From: Lysinibacillus macroides
GTDB taxonomy: Bacteria > Bacillota > Bacilli > Bacillales_A > Planococcaceae
Length of the DNA stretch: 64,000 nucleotides
Assembly: GCF_001281525.1 (NCBI RefSeq)
Contig: NZ_LGCI01000005.1
Span: 690,554-754,553, forward strand
Direction of reading: 5' to 3'
Position 1 is the first letter of the stretch. Each line of letters starts with the position of its first letter. The notes below the pieces were generated by a model. The model saw only the letters and a list, made by a program, of their open reading frames with translations, was not told where the DNA came from and ran no database searches. Of this stretch, positions 24,948-34,135 are shown piece after piece. The position numbers were made by a program, and so were the translations under genes.

Positions 24948-25978
24948 TATATATCTCCCTTTCGATTGATTCGAATTAACAAGTAAATTAAGTAAGGTGC
25001 ACCAATGATTCCTGTAATAACACCTACTGGATATCTAGCTGTAAATGCGAATTGACCAATTAAATCTGCCGCCAATACTAAAATAATACCAATTAGACCA
25101 GCTGGAAGTATATTTGAAAACCCGACACCCACTAACTTTTTAGCAATGGGTCCAGCAAGGAACGCAACAAAGGCAATTGGCCCTGTAGTCGCGGTGGCAA
25201 GGGCAATAATTAGTACAGAACAAATAATTAAGATGATTCGCGTTTTATTTGTATCTATACCTAGAGAGGTAGCCGCTTGTTCACCAAGCTCAAGCATTTC
25301 TAAATATTTCCCGAAAAATAATAGGATTGGTGTAAAGATAATCACCACAATTAGCAAGGGATAGAGTGTTTCCATTTTTGCGCCATTTAAGCTTCCACTT
25401 AACCACCTCATTGCAGAGGGAATATCATGTGTATTGCCAATCAGCATTAAATAAGAGATAAACGCATTGAGCATTGCTTGAATCCCAATCCCGATTAAAA
25501 TTAATCGGCCAATTGAAAAAGAAGAGCCTTTTGATAAAGCATAAATAATGAGCACAGTTGCTAAACCACCAATAATTGAAGCAATGGATATAACTGTATT
25601 GCTTGCTTGTAGAACAATAATACAAAAGACAGCAGCCGCACTTGAACCAGCTGTAATTCCAATAACATTTGGATTTGCTAGAGGATTACGCAGCATCGTT
25701 TGGAAAATATAACCGCCAACACCAAATGCAAAGCCAGCAAATGCACCCGCTAGCATCCGTGGTAAGCGAATGGTCCCTACAGCAAAGGAAGCACCTTGTA
25801 CTTGTTGTCCTAGAAGTACATGGATCACGTCTTTAACAGGATAAATGGTGTTCCCGAGCATCAGCATTGTGCCACAAAGTATGAGGGCAATACAAGTAAG
25901 TACAGAAGTTGTGATCACAAAGCGTCTTTTTCTTCGTTGTCTACCTTCCATTATGGATTTCAATGTTTCATTCATCAT
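24947..25978 (-). CDS. Iron-siderophore ABC transporter permease 2 (FecCD family)
   Basis: A 343-residue FecCD-family permease with about nine transmembrane helices. GTIRLPRMLAGAFAGFAFGVGGYIFQTMLRNPLANPNVIGITAGSS matches the hallmark RLPR and NPLAxPxxxG segments, and GPIAFVAFLAGPIAKKLVG the cytoplasmic coupling region. Two ATGs in tandem start the gene; the first overlaps the stop codon of permease 1 (ATGA). It would pair with permease 1 as a heterodimer. Confidence 0.92.
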   Translation of the reverse strand: MMNETLKSIMEGRQRRKRRFVITTSVLTCIALILCGTMLMLGNTIYPVKDVIHVLLGQQVQGASFAVGTIRLPRMLAGAFAGFAFGVGGYIFQTMLRNPLANPNVIGITAGSSAAAVFCIIVLQASNTVISIASIIGGLATVLIIYALSKGSSFSIGRLILIGIGIQAMLNAFISYLMLIGNTHDIPSAMRWLSGSLNGAKMETLYPLLIVVIIFTPILLFFGKYLEMLELGEQAATSLGIDTNKTRIILIICSVLIIALATATTGPIAFVAFLAGPIAKKLVGVGFSNILPAGLIGIILVLAADLIGQFAFTARYPVGVITGIIGAPYLIYLLIRINRKGDI

Positions 25979-26697
25979 AACGCACGCATTTTCGCTTTCA
26001 TCGTAATTAAAATTAAGATAGGGGCACCAATAAAGGCTGTTAAAATACCCACTTCTAATTCTCCAGGGCTACCAAGAAGTCGACCACAAACATCTGACAC
26101 GGTTAAAATAATCGCTCCTGCTAAGGCAGACATAGGAAGGATAAAACGTATATCAGGTCCAATAATAAGGCGAACAACATGGGTGGCTAATAAACCAATA
26201 AAGCCAATTGGTCCCGCTAGCGCTGTGGCAGCTCCACATAAAAGCACACCGCCTAGTGCTGCAAATAGACGTAATGTCCCTGTACGAACCCCTAAACCCG
26301 TTGCCACTTCATCACCAAGCGCTAAAGCATTGAGTGCTGGCGCCGTAAAGAGGGCAATCACCATACCGATAACTAAAAAAGGAATAAATAACTGAATAGC
26401 ATCCCAACTACCAGTGCCTACACTTCCAACTTGCCAAAATCGAAATTGATCCATCACATTCGTACGCGGAATCATCACCGCAACAACTAATGATGATAAA
26501 ATGGCACTTGTCGCAGCCCCCGCAAGGACAAGCTTTAATGGAGTAGCCCCACTTGCCCCCATAGAGCCTATACCAAATACAAAAATAGCTGTGATAATAG
26601 CACCAGCAATTGCTAACCATATATACTGATTTGCTGAACTAATATTTAAAAATGCAATTCCACAAACGACAAAAAGGGATGCACCCGTGTTTACCCC
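25975..26697 (-). pseudogene. Siderophore permease 1, C-terminal part cut off by IS4 element
   Basis: The frame is open from GVNTGASLFVVCGIAFLNI at the insertion junction to the stop at 25975 and carries the C-terminal two thirds of a FecCD permease (KLVLAGAATSAILSSLVV, GSWDAIQLFIPFLVIG, GLLATHVVRLIIGPD). The N-terminal part lies at 28342-28665 beyond the IS. Removing 1656 bp (IS plus one 12-bp target copy) restores a 344-residue protein in frame, the normal family length. An internal ATG at 26562 could give a short fragment without function. Confidence 0.9.
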
Positions 26698-28341
26698 ATC
26701 CCCATCAATCTAACAACGTAACTAGCTAGATTCGAATCGTTTCTTTCTGATAACTAACCAGTGCACGAAAAACAAGCATGCCAAATAAGCCTCGAAAAAA
26801 GCGTTTTTTTTCGCTAGGCAGCTTGTCTAGGCTTCACCGTCGTTTCATACACAACACCTAAAATATCAAAGACCGTCATCTTTTTAGCTCGATGACACTT
26901 CCGACCGTTCTTTGAGAGTAGCTGATACAAGCGATGCAAAATTTTTACCAGTTCTTCTGCACCGGCTGCCATCGCTCGGAAGAATAACGGAAAGTAATCT
27001 TTAATCATATAAATCGCCTTGTATTCACTCAGCTCCTGCTTTTTCTTTTCGAGCAGGAGCTGTCGCATTTGAAACATCGTCGAAGAACACAGGAGAATGG
27101 CAATGAGCTGTCCGTATAAATGGCATTCTAAGCGTTCTCTTTTCATCGTTTTACAGGCATGAATTTCAAAAAAAGACTTCCACGTTTTAAATAAAATTTC
27201 AATCTGCCAGCGAAGCGAATACAGGGCATGCACGTCCTTCGTTGGGACTTCTTTAGGTGATGTGTTCGTGATGTAGACGTTCATGCCCATTAAGCGTTTA
27301 CTTTTCTCCTTCATGACAATGCCCTTCTTCTTTTCACGAATGGCTTGGTTTTTCAAGCGTGTTTGCGTTTGGTCGTCGGTTAAACGATGCATAATGACAC
27401 GTGCTGGTAGCTTTTGATTTTGCCCAATGTAAGCCTCCTGAATTTCAATTGTTTCACCAGGCGTAAGTTCAGCCATCATTTGTGCCATATCGAGTTGAAT
27501 ATATTCGGTATGCTTTTTCAACGTCCCATTTTTGAACGTTTCTGGCGCAGGGTTCTTGATATAAATCCGTGTATTGAGCTTCAGCCGTGAGATATAGTAC
27601 GCCTTTTTCTCATGAATGACCTGTAAGTCGCCTAAATCGAAGTAGCCAAGATCGCGCAGGCATACATCGCCGGCCTCGACCGTTTGAAGACAGATGGTTC
27701 CGTACGTTTTATCATTGTTTTTTCCTGGTCCAACATGTACGTTCAGAAATTGACCACTGAGTAAGTCGTATTCCAATTGGATTTTTACACCCGCCGTGTT
27801 ACTACTGCCACCCGATCCTTGATACTCACGAGCGAACGCATCTGGCAGTTGAAACACGGTCGCATCTAAAATACGGATTCGCTTAAACCGAGACATCAAG
27901 GTGTCGGGGAGTGATTGGTTGGCACAGAGCTTTTGTGCAAGCAGCGTGCGAAAGACCTCTCTAAGATAAGCGACAGCTGCCTGGTTAAAGCGTTGATTCA
28001 AACCTTCTGCACTCATCAATACGCCAGTTGAAGCTTCTAGCCGACTACACAATTGTGTAAGGGATGTACTGCCAATTTCCTGACTCAACCAGACACAAAG
28101 GGCAATGAGTTCACTCGCTTGATACTTACTCGCGCGCTTTACAAAGCCAACGCGTTTCGCAATGTCTTTTAGCACGGTTGGAGATAAACACGCACGTAAC
28201 TCTTGTGCAAAAAGATTCAGTTCATTGGATAGGATTCGATTCATCAAAAACGCCATCCTTTCTTGTAAACTACTGCTGTTAAAGAAAGAATAACGTTTTT
28301 TTCATTTTTGGGGTATTGATGTGCTTAGCTTGATGGATATG
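26698..28341 (-). mobile_element. IS4-family insertion sequence (about 1644 bp)
   Basis: The element carries one transposase and lies inside a siderophore permease gene. The 12-bp sequence CGTGTTTACCCC flanks it on both sides (26686-26697 and 28342-28353), a target duplication of the size typical of IS4/IS231-type elements. The ends are imperfect inverted repeats: ATCCCCATCAATCTAACAAC at the left and ATATCCATCAAGCTAAGCAC read inward from the right, 15 of 20 matching. The exact right boundary may differ by one base. Confidence 0.92.
26814..28256 (-). CDS. IS4-family DDE transposase
   Basis: A 480-residue transposase. The first catalytic Asp lies in RIRILDATVFQLPD, the second in VCLRDLGYFDLGDL, and the Glu in YSLRWQIEILFKTWK, which fits the Y-x2-R-x3-E-x6-K signature of the IS4 family exactly. 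The frame is intact, so the element could still move. The start may be the ATG at 28256 or the one at 28244; AAAGGATGG overlaps the first and lies before the second. It is transcribed in the same direction as the gene it interrupts. Confidence 0.93.
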   Translation of the reverse strand: MAFLMNRILSNELNLFAQELRACLSPTVLKDIAKRVGFVKRASKYQASELIALCVWLSQEIGSTSLTQLCSRLEASTGVLMSAEGLNQRFNQAAVAYLREVFRTLLAQKLCANQSLPDTLMSRFKRIRILDATVFQLPDAFAREYQGSGGSSNTAGVKIQLEYDLLSGQFLNVHVGPGKNNDKTYGTICLQTVEAGDVCLRDLGYFDLGDLQVIHEKKAYYISRLKLNTRIYIKNPAPETFKNGTLKKHTEYIQLDMAQMMAELTPGETIEIQEAYIGQNQKLPARVIMHRLTDDQTQTRLKNQAIREKKKGIVMKEKSKRLMGMNVYITNTSPKEVPTKDVHALYSLRWQIEILFKTWKSFFEIHACKTMKRERLECHLYGQLIAILLCSSTMFQMRQLLLEKKKQELSEYKAIYMIKDYFPLFFRAMAAGAEELVKILHRLYQLLSKNGRKCHRAKKMTVFDILGVVYETTVKPRQAA

Positions 28342-28665
28342 CGTGTTTACCCCCAAAATACTTGGATCTGCGATTGGATTGCGTGTAACAGCTTGCATCA
28401 GTGCCCCAGAAACACCTAATGCTGCACCACACAGTAAACTAAAAATTGTTCGAACGATTCTTTGACGTATAACGCTGGCTTCATGAGACTGGACATCAGG
28501 ATGGAATAAACCATCTATTAGTCCAGTCCAGCCAATTGTACGAGAGCCGAATAGAAGAGAAGCAAACACGCATATCGCCAGTACAATGATAAGAAATAGC
28601 AAAACCTTACCAAAATGTTTGGGAATAAAGTATTGCTTTTGTTCGGTAGCATGTAACTTATTCAT
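28342..28665 (-). pseudogene. Siderophore permease 1, N-terminal part cut off by IS4 element
   Basis: This encodes the first roughly 108 residues of a FecCD permease, including RQRIVRTIFSLLCGAALGVSGALMQ and TRNPIADPSILGVNT, and then runs into the IS and stops at about 28279 with foreign residues. It starts one base after the stop of the binding-protein gene. The C-terminal part is at 25975-26697. Confidence 0.9.
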
Positions 28666-28666
28666 A

Positions 28667-29731
28667 TTACTTCACATTTTTTGCTACGTCTGAGATTAAT
28701 GATAAGTATTCATCAATTGTATAAGCAATTGATAGAGAGCTAGGCGTACCAGCAGCTGCAAGTGGTGTATTATCCCCAATCACAACAACATTACCGTTTT
28801 GAATAGCAGGCACTTTCCCTAAAATTGGATCCGCTTGTAATGCAGGTAAAGTTGTATCATCCCCATAAGCAATGAAAATTTCTACATCCGCTAAAGCATC
28901 TGCATTTTCAGCGCTTAATTCAAGATAGAAGCTACTATTATCTGTAATTTGTTGTTTAACGCTTTCAGGATATTCCATCCCTAATTCCACTAAAAATTCA
29001 CCTCGTGGGTCAGCAGGTGTATAAATATAAAATTTTGACAAATCTGTTGCACTAAACATAGCAAATGCTGCCTTTTTACCTTTAATTTCAGGATGTTCAT
29101 TTACTTTATCTTGAATTAATTTTTCTGTCTCTGCGATTAATTGTTGACCTTCTGCTGCCATACCCATACCTTGGGCATTTAATGAAATTTGATCACGCCA
29201 AGAAGTTACCCAAGGAATTTCTTTATAGGCAACAACAGGTGCGATTTGGCTTAATGTATCGTACTCCTCTTGCGTAATACCAGAGTATGCAGCAAGAATC
29301 ACATCTGGATTAGAATCAGCAATCGCTTCAAAGTCTAAACCGTCCGTATCTTGATAAATATTTGGATTTTCTTCACCAAGCTCTTTTAATTTTTCCGCAG
29401 TCCAAGGAAGCATACCACTACCATCTTGTACACCATAGTTTGCTGCTGAGAAACCTACAGGAACGATTCCAAGTGCTAGTGCAACATCATGATTAGACCA
29501 TGCAATTGTTGCAATACGCTCCGGTTTTTTTTCAATAACTGTTTCACCAAAAGCATGTTGAATGGTAATTGGATATTGCTGTTCATCCGTAGTTTCGGAT
29601 GTATTATCTTTTGTTTGCTCTTCTTCTTTTTTAGCAGTGTCTTTATTAGATGACTCAGAACATGCTGCTAAAGCGAAAACCATTAATGATAGAAGCATTA
29701 ATAGCAACATAGAATTTTTCATTTTTGGCAT
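28667..29731 (-). CDS. Iron-siderophore ABC transporter substrate-binding lipoprotein
   Basis: A 354-residue FecB/FhuD-type lipoprotein with the lipobox FALAACSES, a Glu/Lys-rich linker and a class III binding domain (YPITIQHAFGETVIEKKPERIATIAWSNHDVALALG, PDVILAAYSGITQEEYDTLSQIAPVVAY, AIQNGNVVVIGDNTP). It is the first gene of the operon under a near-perfect Fur box. GTGAGG on the minus strand precedes the ATG at 29731. Because permease 1 is disrupted, the protein may bind a siderophore that its own operon can no longer import. Confidence 0.92.
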   Translation of the reverse strand: MPKMKNSMLLLMLLSLMVFALAACSESSNKDTAKKEEEQTKDNTSETTDEQQYPITIQHAFGETVIEKKPERIATIAWSNHDVALALGIVPVGFSAANYGVQDGSGMLPWTAEKLKELGEENPNIYQDTDGLDFEAIADSNPDVILAAYSGITQEEYDTLSQIAPVVAYKEIPWVTSWRDQISLNAQGMGMAAEGQQLIAETEKLIQDKVNEHPEIKGKKAAFAMFSATDLSKFYIYTPADPRGEFLVELGMEYPESVKQQITDNSSFYLELSAENADALADVEIFIAYGDDTTLPALQADPILGKVPAIQNGNVVVIGDNTPLAAAGTPSSLSIAYTIDEYLSLISDVAKNVK

Positions 29732-29759
29732 TTTAGTAACCTCACTTTATTTTTAAAAT

Positions 29760-29778
29760 GATAATGATAATCCTTATC
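29760..29778 (-). promoter_or_regulatory. Fur box upstream of siderophore operon
   Basis: The 19 bases from 29760 differ from the consensus GATAATGATAATCATTATC at a single position. They lie about 30 bp upstream of the binding-protein start, so iron-dependent repression by Fur is expected. Confidence 0.88.
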
Positions 29779-29779
29779 A

Positions 29780-30021
29780 CTAAGAAAAAATATTACGCTA
29801 ATTTCAATAAAAGTCAACAAAATTTTTTACTTTTTGACGTTTGTTTGTCTTAGTGGGGAAGGTAGAAAGCTTAACAATTTTAAAATAGTAGCAGGGGTAG
29901 AGCTTGATTCATCTACAGAAAAAAGTATTATAACAGGAGAGGAACTATGTCAAAAAGAGTATGGCTTTACCTAACAAGTAGGAGTGGTTAAGCCTTATTC
30001 AACGAAAAAGGAGGAATAATC
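29780..30021. other. Intergenic region with a short orphan reading frame
   Basis: No family is recognised. A 14-codon frame with GGAGAGG upstream (29947-29991, MSKRVWLYLTSRSG) precedes the next gene. In another frame VAGVELDSSTEKSIITGEEL continues for eight more residues to a stop near 29973 and could be the tail of a lost gene. Confidence 0.3.
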
Positions 30022-30537
30022 TTGCGCTTATTTCATGTAAGTGAGGATCCTACTATACAAATTTTTTATCCCCGTCTACCAGCGCGGCAAGATTTGGATA
30101 TAACAAAGGGACTTGTATGGGGAATCAATGAAAGGTGCTTACCAAATTACTTAACACCGAGAAATTGTCCACGTGTATGTTTTCATGCAGGGGCACAAAC
30201 AACAGAGCAAGATAAACGAAACTATCTCTCAACTGCTTCACATGTAGTCGTTATTGAAAGGAAATGGTTTGAAGTATTAAAGAATACGAAATTGTACTTA
30301 TATGAGTTTGATAGTAGGGAATTTATATTACAGGATGACAATGCAGGCTATTATACTAGTGAAAGAATGCAAATACCCATCGCTACCTTTGAGGTTGATG
30401 ATCTACATAAAGCATTATTGGCATGGAATGTTGAACTGCAAATCGTAGAGAGCTTATGGGAAATTCATGATGAAATCCAGCATACAACCTTGAATTGGTC
30501 TATGTGCAGAATGCGTTTTGCACAGCCACGATCGTAA
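30022..30537 (+). CDS. DUF6886 family protein
   Basis: A 171-residue soluble protein that begins MRLFHVSEDPTIQIFYPRLP, followed by TKGLVWGINERCLPNYLTPRNCPRVCFHAG. I recall this as the DUF6886 pattern. The function is unknown. It uses a TTG start with AAAGGAGG at 30007-30014. It is monocistronic as far as can be seen. Confidence 0.72.
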   Translation: MRLFHVSEDPTIQIFYPRLPARQDLDITKGLVWGINERCLPNYLTPRNCPRVCFHAGAQTTEQDKRNYLSTASHVVVIERKWFEVLKNTKLYLYEFDSREFILQDDNAGYYTSERMQIPIATFEVDDLHKALLAWNVELQIVESLWEIHDEIQHTTLNWSMCRMRFAQPRS

Positions 30538-30622
30538 GAATTTATTCCTTACGCCTTAGGAAGCCTCCTGCTAGCAGTAACTTTTCTAGTGGAATAACGT
30601 CTGAACAAAGGGAGGTGAGGGC

Positions 30623-31366
30623 ATGCCATTAACATTTGCACACCCCGCTGCAGTGTTGCCTTTTTCGAGAAAAAGCAAATATCTTCATTTTTCAGCGCTT
30701 GTACTAGGAAGCATGGCTCCTGATTTTGAGTATTTTGTGAGAGGTAGACCAATCGCAGAAATTGGTCATAACTTAACAGGCTTTTTTATGTTTAATTTAC
30801 CTCTTACCATTCTTTTCTATATGATTTATCGCATATGTATTTCGCAAGGTCTTATGCAGCATTTACCAAAATGCCTGCAAGATACAACCTATCAGCCAGT
30901 AACCAAAAGCAAGCTGGTTAATATAATTGTTTTTAGTTATTCTGCATTATTGGGAATGCTAACACATGTTTTTTGGGATGCCTTTACACATCAGCATGGT
31001 TTTATGGTGACAACATTCCCCATACTATCACAGACCTTTCAGATAGGCATTTTTCAAATACCTGTTTATAAATTATTACAGCACGGCAGTACATTACTTG
31101 GAATTGCGTTGATTATAGGCTATGTATATAATAGAGCAGCCCATTCTCCAAAGGGCTCCTTACCAACTATTTATCCAAAACAGAAGTTCCTTTTTTGGTT
31201 AGCCGTCTTTGGCTTAACATTTAGTTCTATATATTTTTGGTACGCTATTGATCAGCAGCCCTTATATAGCTATGGCGTTTTAGTAGTCCGTATAGTTGAC
31301 GCATTTTTCTGTAGCCTATTAACAGTTTCCTTGTTAACTACATATAAAAGGAGATGTTTCGAGTGA
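30623..31366 (+). CDS. DUF4184 family membrane protein
   Basis: A 247-residue membrane protein. MPLTFAHPAAVLPFSRK, then LVLGSMAPDFEYFV and LTHVFWDAFTHQHGF, are hallmarks of DUF4184; the His and Asp residues at these places could bind a metal, as in membrane hydrolases of the YdjM/LexA-regulated type, but no activity is known. Five or six hydrophobic segments are visible. GGGAGGTGAGG precedes the ATG, and a perfect hairpin overlaps the stop. Confidence 0.82.
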   Translation: MPLTFAHPAAVLPFSRKSKYLHFSALVLGSMAPDFEYFVRGRPIAEIGHNLTGFFMFNLPLTILFYMIYRICISQGLMQHLPKCLQDTTYQPVTKSKLVNIIVFSYSALLGMLTHVFWDAFTHQHGFMVTTFPILSQTFQIGIFQIPVYKLLQHGSTLLGIALIIGYVYNRAAHSPKGSLPTIYPKQKFLFWLAVFGLTFSSIYFWYAIDQQPLYSYGVLVVRIVDAFFCSLLTVSLLTTYKRRCFE

Positions 31367-31386
31367 CCCTAGAAACATCTCCTTTT
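31347..31386. terminator. Bidirectional terminator overlapping DUF4184 stop
   Basis: AAAGGAGATGTTTC pairs perfectly with GAAACATCTCCTTT, with A and T runs on the outside. It contains the stop codon of the plus-strand gene and lies just after the stop of the minus-strand ABC permease. Confidence 0.85.
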
Positions 31387-31392
31387 ATTAAA

Positions 31393-32100
31393 TTATTTCC
31401 TTTTTAGCCTGGATAAGAGGAAGAATAAATAGATAATAAAGCTTGCATAAACTACTATCCAGAGAAATCGCCCATAAAAATGACTGGGTATAGTCTTTAG
31501 TTGGTCGCCGCTATTCATGATTTCAAGAGAAAGATGTAGCGGTGGTAGCAGCCAAATAAGCCCTTTTATTTGCAAAATGGAATTCTTTAGCGTTGCTAAG
31601 ACTAATGTGAGCAATAAAATACTTAAAACACCCCACCAGGTATTTTGCTTGCTGTTGACAAGCTCTCTTGTAAACAAAGCCGAAAGAGCCATACCTAAGA
31701 TTGCTAAACAAAAATGGGCGAGGAAACCGAGTAGTAGCTGTGCAAAGCTTGGCGTTTTTGCAAAAGCTTGAATAATTGTAGGGTAGATGATAGATACAAG
31801 GCTTAAGCTTAAAGCAATCAGTATGCCAATCGTAAATAAACTAATATGATATCGACCTGAGCCATTTGTATGAAAGCATGTAATTGTTTTTTGTCCCTCA
31901 TCCTCTGTATGGAATAGGGTGATGGTAAACCAGCCCATAAGGAAAAAGAGCATAATCGAGGTCAACGAAAAGCTATCTAATATGGGATTAGGAGTAAAGG
32001 TATAATTGACAATCAGACATAACACGAAAATTGAAAAAGGTGGAACATATTGATAGCTTCTAGCATAGTTGAGCAATTGATAACGCATTAAACTAATCAT
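31393..32100 (-). CDS. ABC-2 type exporter permease
   Basis: A 235-residue protein with six hydrophobic segments, compatible with an ABC-2 permease. It has no recognisable substrate signature. Its start overlaps the stop of the ATPase gene by 8 bp (ATGATTAG), so the two were coupled. As the ATPase gene is broken by an insertion element, this permease is probably without energy supply unless the C-terminal fragment is made separately, which would still lack Walker A. Confidence 0.75.
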   Translation of the reverse strand: MISLMRYQLLNYARSYQYVPPFSIFVLCLIVNYTFTPNPILDSFSLTSIMLFFLMGWFTITLFHTEDEGQKTITCFHTNGSGRYHISLFTIGILIALSLSLVSIIYPTIIQAFAKTPSFAQLLLGFLAHFCLAILGMALSALFTRELVNSKQNTWWGVLSILLLTLVLATLKNSILQIKGLIWLLPPLHLSLEIMNSGDQLKTIPSHFYGRFLWIVVYASFIIYLFFLLSRLKRK

Positions 32101-32830
32101 TGTGTATAAACTTCTCCTTGTTATGAATAGGCATTAATTGCTTAATAGAAGCCTCTTTATGAAGTAGCTGCTGTAAAAGAACATCAGTATGCTGTGCTTG
32201 ACAACGGATAGTAACTTCATAGGAGCCAGTAGCAAATGATGATTGCTGCTGAATTTTCATTAAGTGTAGAATATCATCTAAATATGTAGGATCAGCGATT
32301 TCAAAAATTAATTTATTATAAAGTGCTGTAGAATGAATGAATAAATCTGCATGTATAACATTTTTATCACGAATCATTAAAATAGTATCAACGAGATGAT
32401 CCAGCAACTTTGTTTCATGACAGGTTAAAACAATTGTTAGTCCTTGCTGTTTGAGGCTCCTAAGGGTTTCTTCTAAATCATTTTGTGTTTGAAGGTCAAG
32501 CCCTGATAATGGTTCATCTAAGATCAATAAATCCGTTTCCTCAAGCATAGCCTGCATAATCATGATTTTTTGCTTCATGCCCTTGGAAAAATAAGTAATT
32601 CTTGTATCTTGTGCATCTTCTAAATAAAAGAGTTTTAGCAACTCATTTATTCTTGCTATTAGCTCCTGTTTAGCCATTCCGCGAATACGTCCCATATGAT
32701 AAAGATATTCTGTTGGTGTAAATAAAATATGAGCTGGGGTTATCTCTGGCACATAGCCAATTTTTAAGGATTGTGTGGATGGAATAATCATGCCATCATC
32801 AGGATCGCTTAAGCCTGCAAGCATTTTTAA
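32093..32830 (-). pseudogene. ABC exporter ATPase, C-terminal part cut off by IS605-type element
   Basis: The fragment starts at LKMLAGLSDPDDG next to the element and keeps the signature region YFSKGMKQKIMIMQAML, Walker B LLILDEPLSGLD and TCHETKLLDHL, plus the C-terminal regulatory part. Walker A lies on the other fragment at 34269-34406. Deleting 32831-34268 gives one frame with KSTL-LKMLAGL, a 291-residue ATPase of normal size. Confidence 0.88.
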
Positions 32831-32897
32831 CGGCTTTCCGAAAGAAGTCTCCCATCCTCAAGGAATGTGAAGGTGCTGAGTAGGTGGGAGATGAATT

Positions 32898-33017
32898 TCG
32901 GTTGGCTTTAGCCAAAGGTTTTGGTATATTTGGTCAAGAAGCTTCTGCCTACTTCCAACAGGCGGTGTCCCAATAGATACCATCAAAAAATATATTGAAA
33001 ATCAAGGTCAAAAGTGA
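32898..33017 (+). pseudogene. Remnant of IS200/IS605 transposase TnpA (C-terminus only)
   Basis: An open frame without a start codon reads RFWYIWSRSFCLLPTGGVPI followed by DTIKKYIENQGQK and stop. This is the C-terminal helix region of Y1 transposases (WSxSY, the GG turn and the KYIENQ helix). The catalytic HUH motif and the Tyr are gone, so the element cannot move on its own. It ends 11 bp before tnpB. Confidence 0.75.
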
Positions 33018-33028
33018 GGTGAATTGAT

Positions 33029-34135
33029 ATGACCAAACAAAACAAAGCTTTCAAATTTCGTTTGTTGCCAAACAAAGAACAATCCGTCTTATTAGCTAAG
33101 ACATTTGGTTGTGTTCGCTTTGTCTACAATAAGATGTTAGCTGAACGCAAAGAAACGTATGAAAAGTTTAAGAATGATAAAGAAGCACTTAAAAAGCAAA
33201 AGTTTCCGACTCCTGCAAAGTATAAAGGTGAATTTCCATTCCTAAAAGAAGTGGATTCACTTGCTTTAGCGAATGCACAAATGAACTTACAGACGGCTTA
33301 TAAGAACTTTTTTGAAGGACATGCTGAATTTCCAAAGTTCAAAAACCGTAAAACAAAACAATCCTATACAACTAACTTTGTCAATGGAAACATCGAATGG
33401 AAAGATGGTCATATCAAGTTACCAAAACTGAAACTTGTGAAAATCAAACAGCATAGAGAAATTCCTAAGAATTACAAACTAAAATCATGTACAATCTCAA
33501 GAACAAACTCAGGAAAATATTATGTTTCTGTCCTAACAGAATACAAAAAAGACATACAGCCTAAAAAAATAGAAAATGTCGTTGGGCTGGATTTTGCTAT
33601 GGCTGAATTTTACGTGAGTAGTGAGAATGAGAAAGCCAATTATCCTCGGTACTATCGTGTCATGTCAAAAAAATTAGCCAACGCACAACGTATTCTATCG
33701 AAACGCAAGAAAGGTTCTGCACGTTGGAATGAGCAACGACGAGTAGTGGCTAAGTTACATGAGAAAGTGGCGAACCAACGCATGAATTACCTTCACCATA
33801 AGTCAAAAGAGTTAGCTTCTAATTTTGATGCTGTTGTGATGGAGGACTTGAACATGAAAGGAATGTCTCAAGCCCTTCGCTTTGGAAAAAGCGTTCACGA
33901 CAACGGTTGGGGGATGTTCACTACTTTCCTCGCGTATAAGCTAAAGGAACAAGGGAAACAACTTGTGAAAATTGATAAGTGGTTCCCTTCCACTAAAAAG
34001 TGTTCTTGTTGTGGTGCAGAAAAACCAATGAAACTATCTGAACGCACCTACCGCTGTTCCTGCGGCTATGTGGCAGATCGTGACGATAATGCAGCAATCA
34101 ATATCAAAAACGAAGGTATACGCCTATTAGCGTGA
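33029..34135 (+). CDS. tnpB: TnpB RNA-guided endonuclease (IS605 OrfB)
   Basis: A 368-residue TnpB. The N-terminal part begins with KAFKFRLLPNKEQSVLL and LAKTFGCVRFVYNKML, typical of OrfB. The RuvC residues are all present: Asp in VVGLDFAMAEF, Glu in VVMEDLNMKGM and Asp in VADRDDNAAINI. The four-Cys zinc finger is CSCCGAEKPMKLSERTYRCSC. TnpB proteins cut DNA next to a short motif under the direction of an omega RNA from the right end of the element, and so favour retention of the transposon. GTGAGGTG precedes the ATG. The frame looks fully functional although tnpA is lost. Confidence 0.95.
   Translation: MTKQNKAFKFRLLPNKEQSVLLAKTFGCVRFVYNKMLAERKETYEKFKNDKEALKKQKFPTPAKYKGEFPFLKEVDSLALANAQMNLQTAYKNFFEGHAEFPKFKNRKTKQSYTTNFVNGNIEWKDGHIKLPKLKLVKIKQHREIPKNYKLKSCTISRTNSGKYYVSVLTEYKKDIQPKKIENVVGLDFAMAEFYVSSENEKANYPRYYRVMSKKLANAQRILSKRKKGSARWNEQRRVVAKLHEKVANQRMNYLHHKSKELASNFDAVVMEDLNMKGMSQALRFGKSVHDNGWGMFTTFLAYKLKEQGKQLVKIDKWFPSTKKCSCCGAEKPMKLSERTYRCSCGYVADRDDNAAINIKNEGIRLLA

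Noticed and set aside
25820-26395. Plus-strand frame of 191 codons opposite the siderophore permeases
   Set aside because: It spans the boundary between two coupled permease genes on the other strand and has Lys/Pro/Ser-rich shadow composition.
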